This document shows, in pieces, positions 5,716 to 7,249 of a stretch of 7,249 bases of DNA. This DNA is from Actinomycetota bacterium (GTDB lineage Bacteria; Actinomycetota; Thermoleophilia; Gaiellales; Gaiellaceae). Numbering within the stretch: the stretch's first letter is position 1; the number at the start of each line of letters is the position of its first letter. The notes beneath the pieces are model-generated. The model ran no database searches, was not told where the DNA came from, and saw only the letters and a list, made by a program, of their open reading frames with translations. Location: the NCBI GenBank assembly GCA_019236545.1, contig JAFAIV010000212.1, positions 1 through 7,249 of the forward strand, given 5' to 3'. The translations under genes and the position numbers were made by a program.

Positions 5716-7249
<1,534 letters not shown>

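Overview
The window is a compact, very GC-rich (roughly 70%) stretch of an ordinary bacterial chromosome. Codon use is dominated by CTC/CTG, ATC, GAG/GAC and CGC/CGG, and GTG starts are frequent. Together with the gene families present, this points to a high-GC actinobacterium. The style resembles Thermoleophilia (Gaiellales/Solirubrobacterales), but that placement is inference. There are no RNA genes, CRISPR arrays, insertion sequences or phage genes, and no gene-free stretch longer than about 50 bases.

Layout, left to right: (1) a + strand NRAMP-superfamily metal transporter of the divergent DPSG type (11-1318); (2) a minus-strand pair, a stand-alone receiver-domain response regulator (1545-1916) followed 4 bases later by secG (1319-1540); (3) a 48-bp divergent intergenic region, then a + strand 63-residue protein of unknown function (1965-2156); (4) a minus-strand GT4-type glycosyltransferase (2128-3111); (5) a + strand three-gene ABC-2 exporter operon, one ATPase and two paralogous permeases, joined by start/stop overlaps (3138-5715); (6) a minus-strand methylmalonyl-CoA mutase large (catalytic) subunit, running off the right edge (5698-7249).

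The genes are mostly unrelated in role (metal uptake, Sec secretion, signalling, glycan synthesis, export, propionate/methylmalonate metabolism). Only the ABC trio clearly works as one machine. No new multi-gene system is visible.

The more interesting signal lies in the gene starts. Four of the five checkable non-coupled starts have a TANNNT -10-like hexamer 6-8 bases before a GTG start and no good Shine-Dalgarno, which suggests leaderless mRNAs. The response regulator and the two internal permeases instead have purine-rich ribosome binding sites. Between the glycosyltransferase and the ABC operon the two -10 elements overlap on one central TA, and the two GTG starts sit exactly symmetrically around it. 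This looks like a minimal bidirectional leaderless promoter. All three convergent gene pairs abut or overlap at their stop codons, which leaves no room for conventional terminators between them.
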